From NCBI RefSeq assembly GCF_031877795.1, contig NC_133971.1:50273642-50337641 (forward strand): 64,000 nt of DNA, written 5' to 3'. The stretch is from Strix aluco. Taxonomy: Eukaryota > Chordata > Aves > Strigiformes > Strigidae. Of this stretch, positions 62,909-64,000 are shown piece after piece. Each line of letters opens with the position of its first letter. Within the stretch, counting starts at the first letter, position 1. Position numbers and translations under genes: made by a program. The notes under the pieces are model-generated. The model made no database searches. It was not told the origin of the DNA and worked only from the letters and a program-made list of their open reading frames with translations.

Positions 62909-64000
62909 TTGTGGCTTGCATGTTAAAGAAGAACAAGCAAGCAAGCAGAGGTTGGTGGTTATTTCTGATCCCTTATGCAGCGCTGAGCTCCCATGGAATT
63001 TTGAACGCAAAGTGCAAGGAGCAGGCTTGATCTGCTTGCCAGAGAATGGCACAACAGCAGTGTTGTAGACACTAGGTAAAGTAATTACAGCTTTTCGCCG
63101 CTCTCCTTGTGTGCATTTTGTGACAATTGTTCCGCTTTTAACAGTGCTGCTGTCTTTTCAAATCAAACTCCATGTTTTGGTATTTTGAGCTTGATTGCCA
63201 ACAGCTTAACCAGATTTCTGCAAGTTGTTTTTACCTGCTTGGGAAATCAGCTGGACTGAAAGGAACTAGGACAATGAAAACAGACATAGTTTTGAGTTTG
63301 TTTTGGTCCCCCCCCACCCCCCCCCCCAGCTTTGGTCCCTGGCTCTCATCAGAGAGAAATGCTTTGTTCTGCAAGTTCAGTTCATAAGGGACTTGCTGCC
63401 ATCATGTAAACACCATGTGCACTGCTTAAAATGCATGAAAGGAAAATGTTTCTTTGATCTTTATTCTATCTGGGCAATATTAGGCATACTCAAATGGGAG
63501 GCCTCTACTTCTCCATGTAAGTAGTTGGGGTGACAGAGGAGAGCAGGAGTGCAAACCTTCGAGGGAGAGAAACAGAAAGGTGTAGGTTTGTGAACTGAGA
63601 GCCTGTCCTGAAGGTTCGATGGGAGAAGGTGAGGGACTTTCATAGCTGAGGCTTGTAGTCCAAGAAGTCCTGTCCCCAAAAATAAGAGGTGATAGTTGGG
63701 CTGTCTGACTAACTCCAGCCACAGAGGTGAGCCACCAAATCTGAAGTTATACGGGGCTTTGTGTGCCTGGGCACAGGTACTGCGCTGTGTCCTCAGTGTG
63801 GTAGCTGGAGAATCTCATTTACAAAGATTGTAACTTCTTAAGAAGATAAAGAGCGAGTGACCAAAGGCATAGGAGATCCATTGCAGTTGATAACTTCCTC
63901 CAGGCTTCACTGTATTAAGATGACTTATCTATAAATATGTTTTTATATATTACATAAATAAAAGTATGTGTGTGTATACATACATATGCATATGTGTATG
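62909..64000. other. Intergenic DNA at the right edge
   Basis: No gene recognised. Low-complexity parts: a C run broken by one A at about 63,308-63,328, and an alternating purine-pyrimidine (TATA/TGTA/CATA) tract from about 63,930 to the window end. Confidence 0.5.

Noticed and set aside
1-64000. CRISPR arrays, bacterial operons, riboswitches, tRNA or rRNA genes
   Set aside because: The window is vertebrate nuclear DNA. No spaced repeat array with unique spacers and no cloverleaf or rRNA-like sequence was seen; the ~48-bp array at 10.4 kb is tandem without spacers and belongs to the ERV.

Overview
This is a stretch of bird nuclear DNA, most likely from the Z chromosome or its equivalent. The evidence is an avian TMED7 gene, CR1 LINEs ending in the typical octamer-like 3' tail, avian-type endogenous retrovirus LTRs, and an AT-rich background with a compact CpG island. 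The Z assignment rests only on the usual bird location of human 5q genes. The exact species cannot be read from the sequence.

Layout: about 1-40.5 kb is an AT-rich gene-poor region upstream of TMED7. It holds an old CR1 scrap (3.15-3.35 kb), a degraded ERVL-like provirus (9.43-13.66 kb) bounded by a 5-bp target duplication and carrying a ~48-bp tandem array and an inserted ~2 kb CR1, two neighbouring exon-like open frames (29.36-29.60 and 30.12-30.26 kb), one minus-strand exon-like frame (17.37-17.65 kb), and a small GC-rich island beside a 28-base T run (36.5-36.9 kb). From 40.6 to about 49.6 kb lies the one complete protein gene, TMED7: CpG-island promoter, three coding exons (220 aa, all junctions phase 0), and a 3' UTR with several candidate poly(A) signals.

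From 49.6 to 64 kb the sequence is repeat-rich and patchy. It holds two same-orientation LTR copies (53.85-54.3 and 60.25-60.7 kb), two + strand CR1 copies (54.38-55.68 and 62.0-62.9 kb) and, between the LTRs, a GC-rich block (57.3-60.25 kb) with intron-containing coding exons for the C-terminal part of FBF1 (Fas-binding factor 1, a centriolar distal-appendage protein). That copy has an in-frame stop, lacks one expected internal segment and begins in the middle of the gene, so it looks like a duplicated or translocated FBF1 3' end rather than a working FBF1. The GC-rich character continues without a recognisable gene to about 61.9 kb.

TMED7 and the FBF1 fragment have no known joint function. 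The main biological points are the displaced FBF1 segment flanked by LTRs, the absence of any TICAM2 coding exon downstream of TMED7 (its neighbour in mammals), the nested and datable ERV/CR1 pair, and the unidentified exon-like frames in the upstream desert. I did not find a clearly new multi-gene system.
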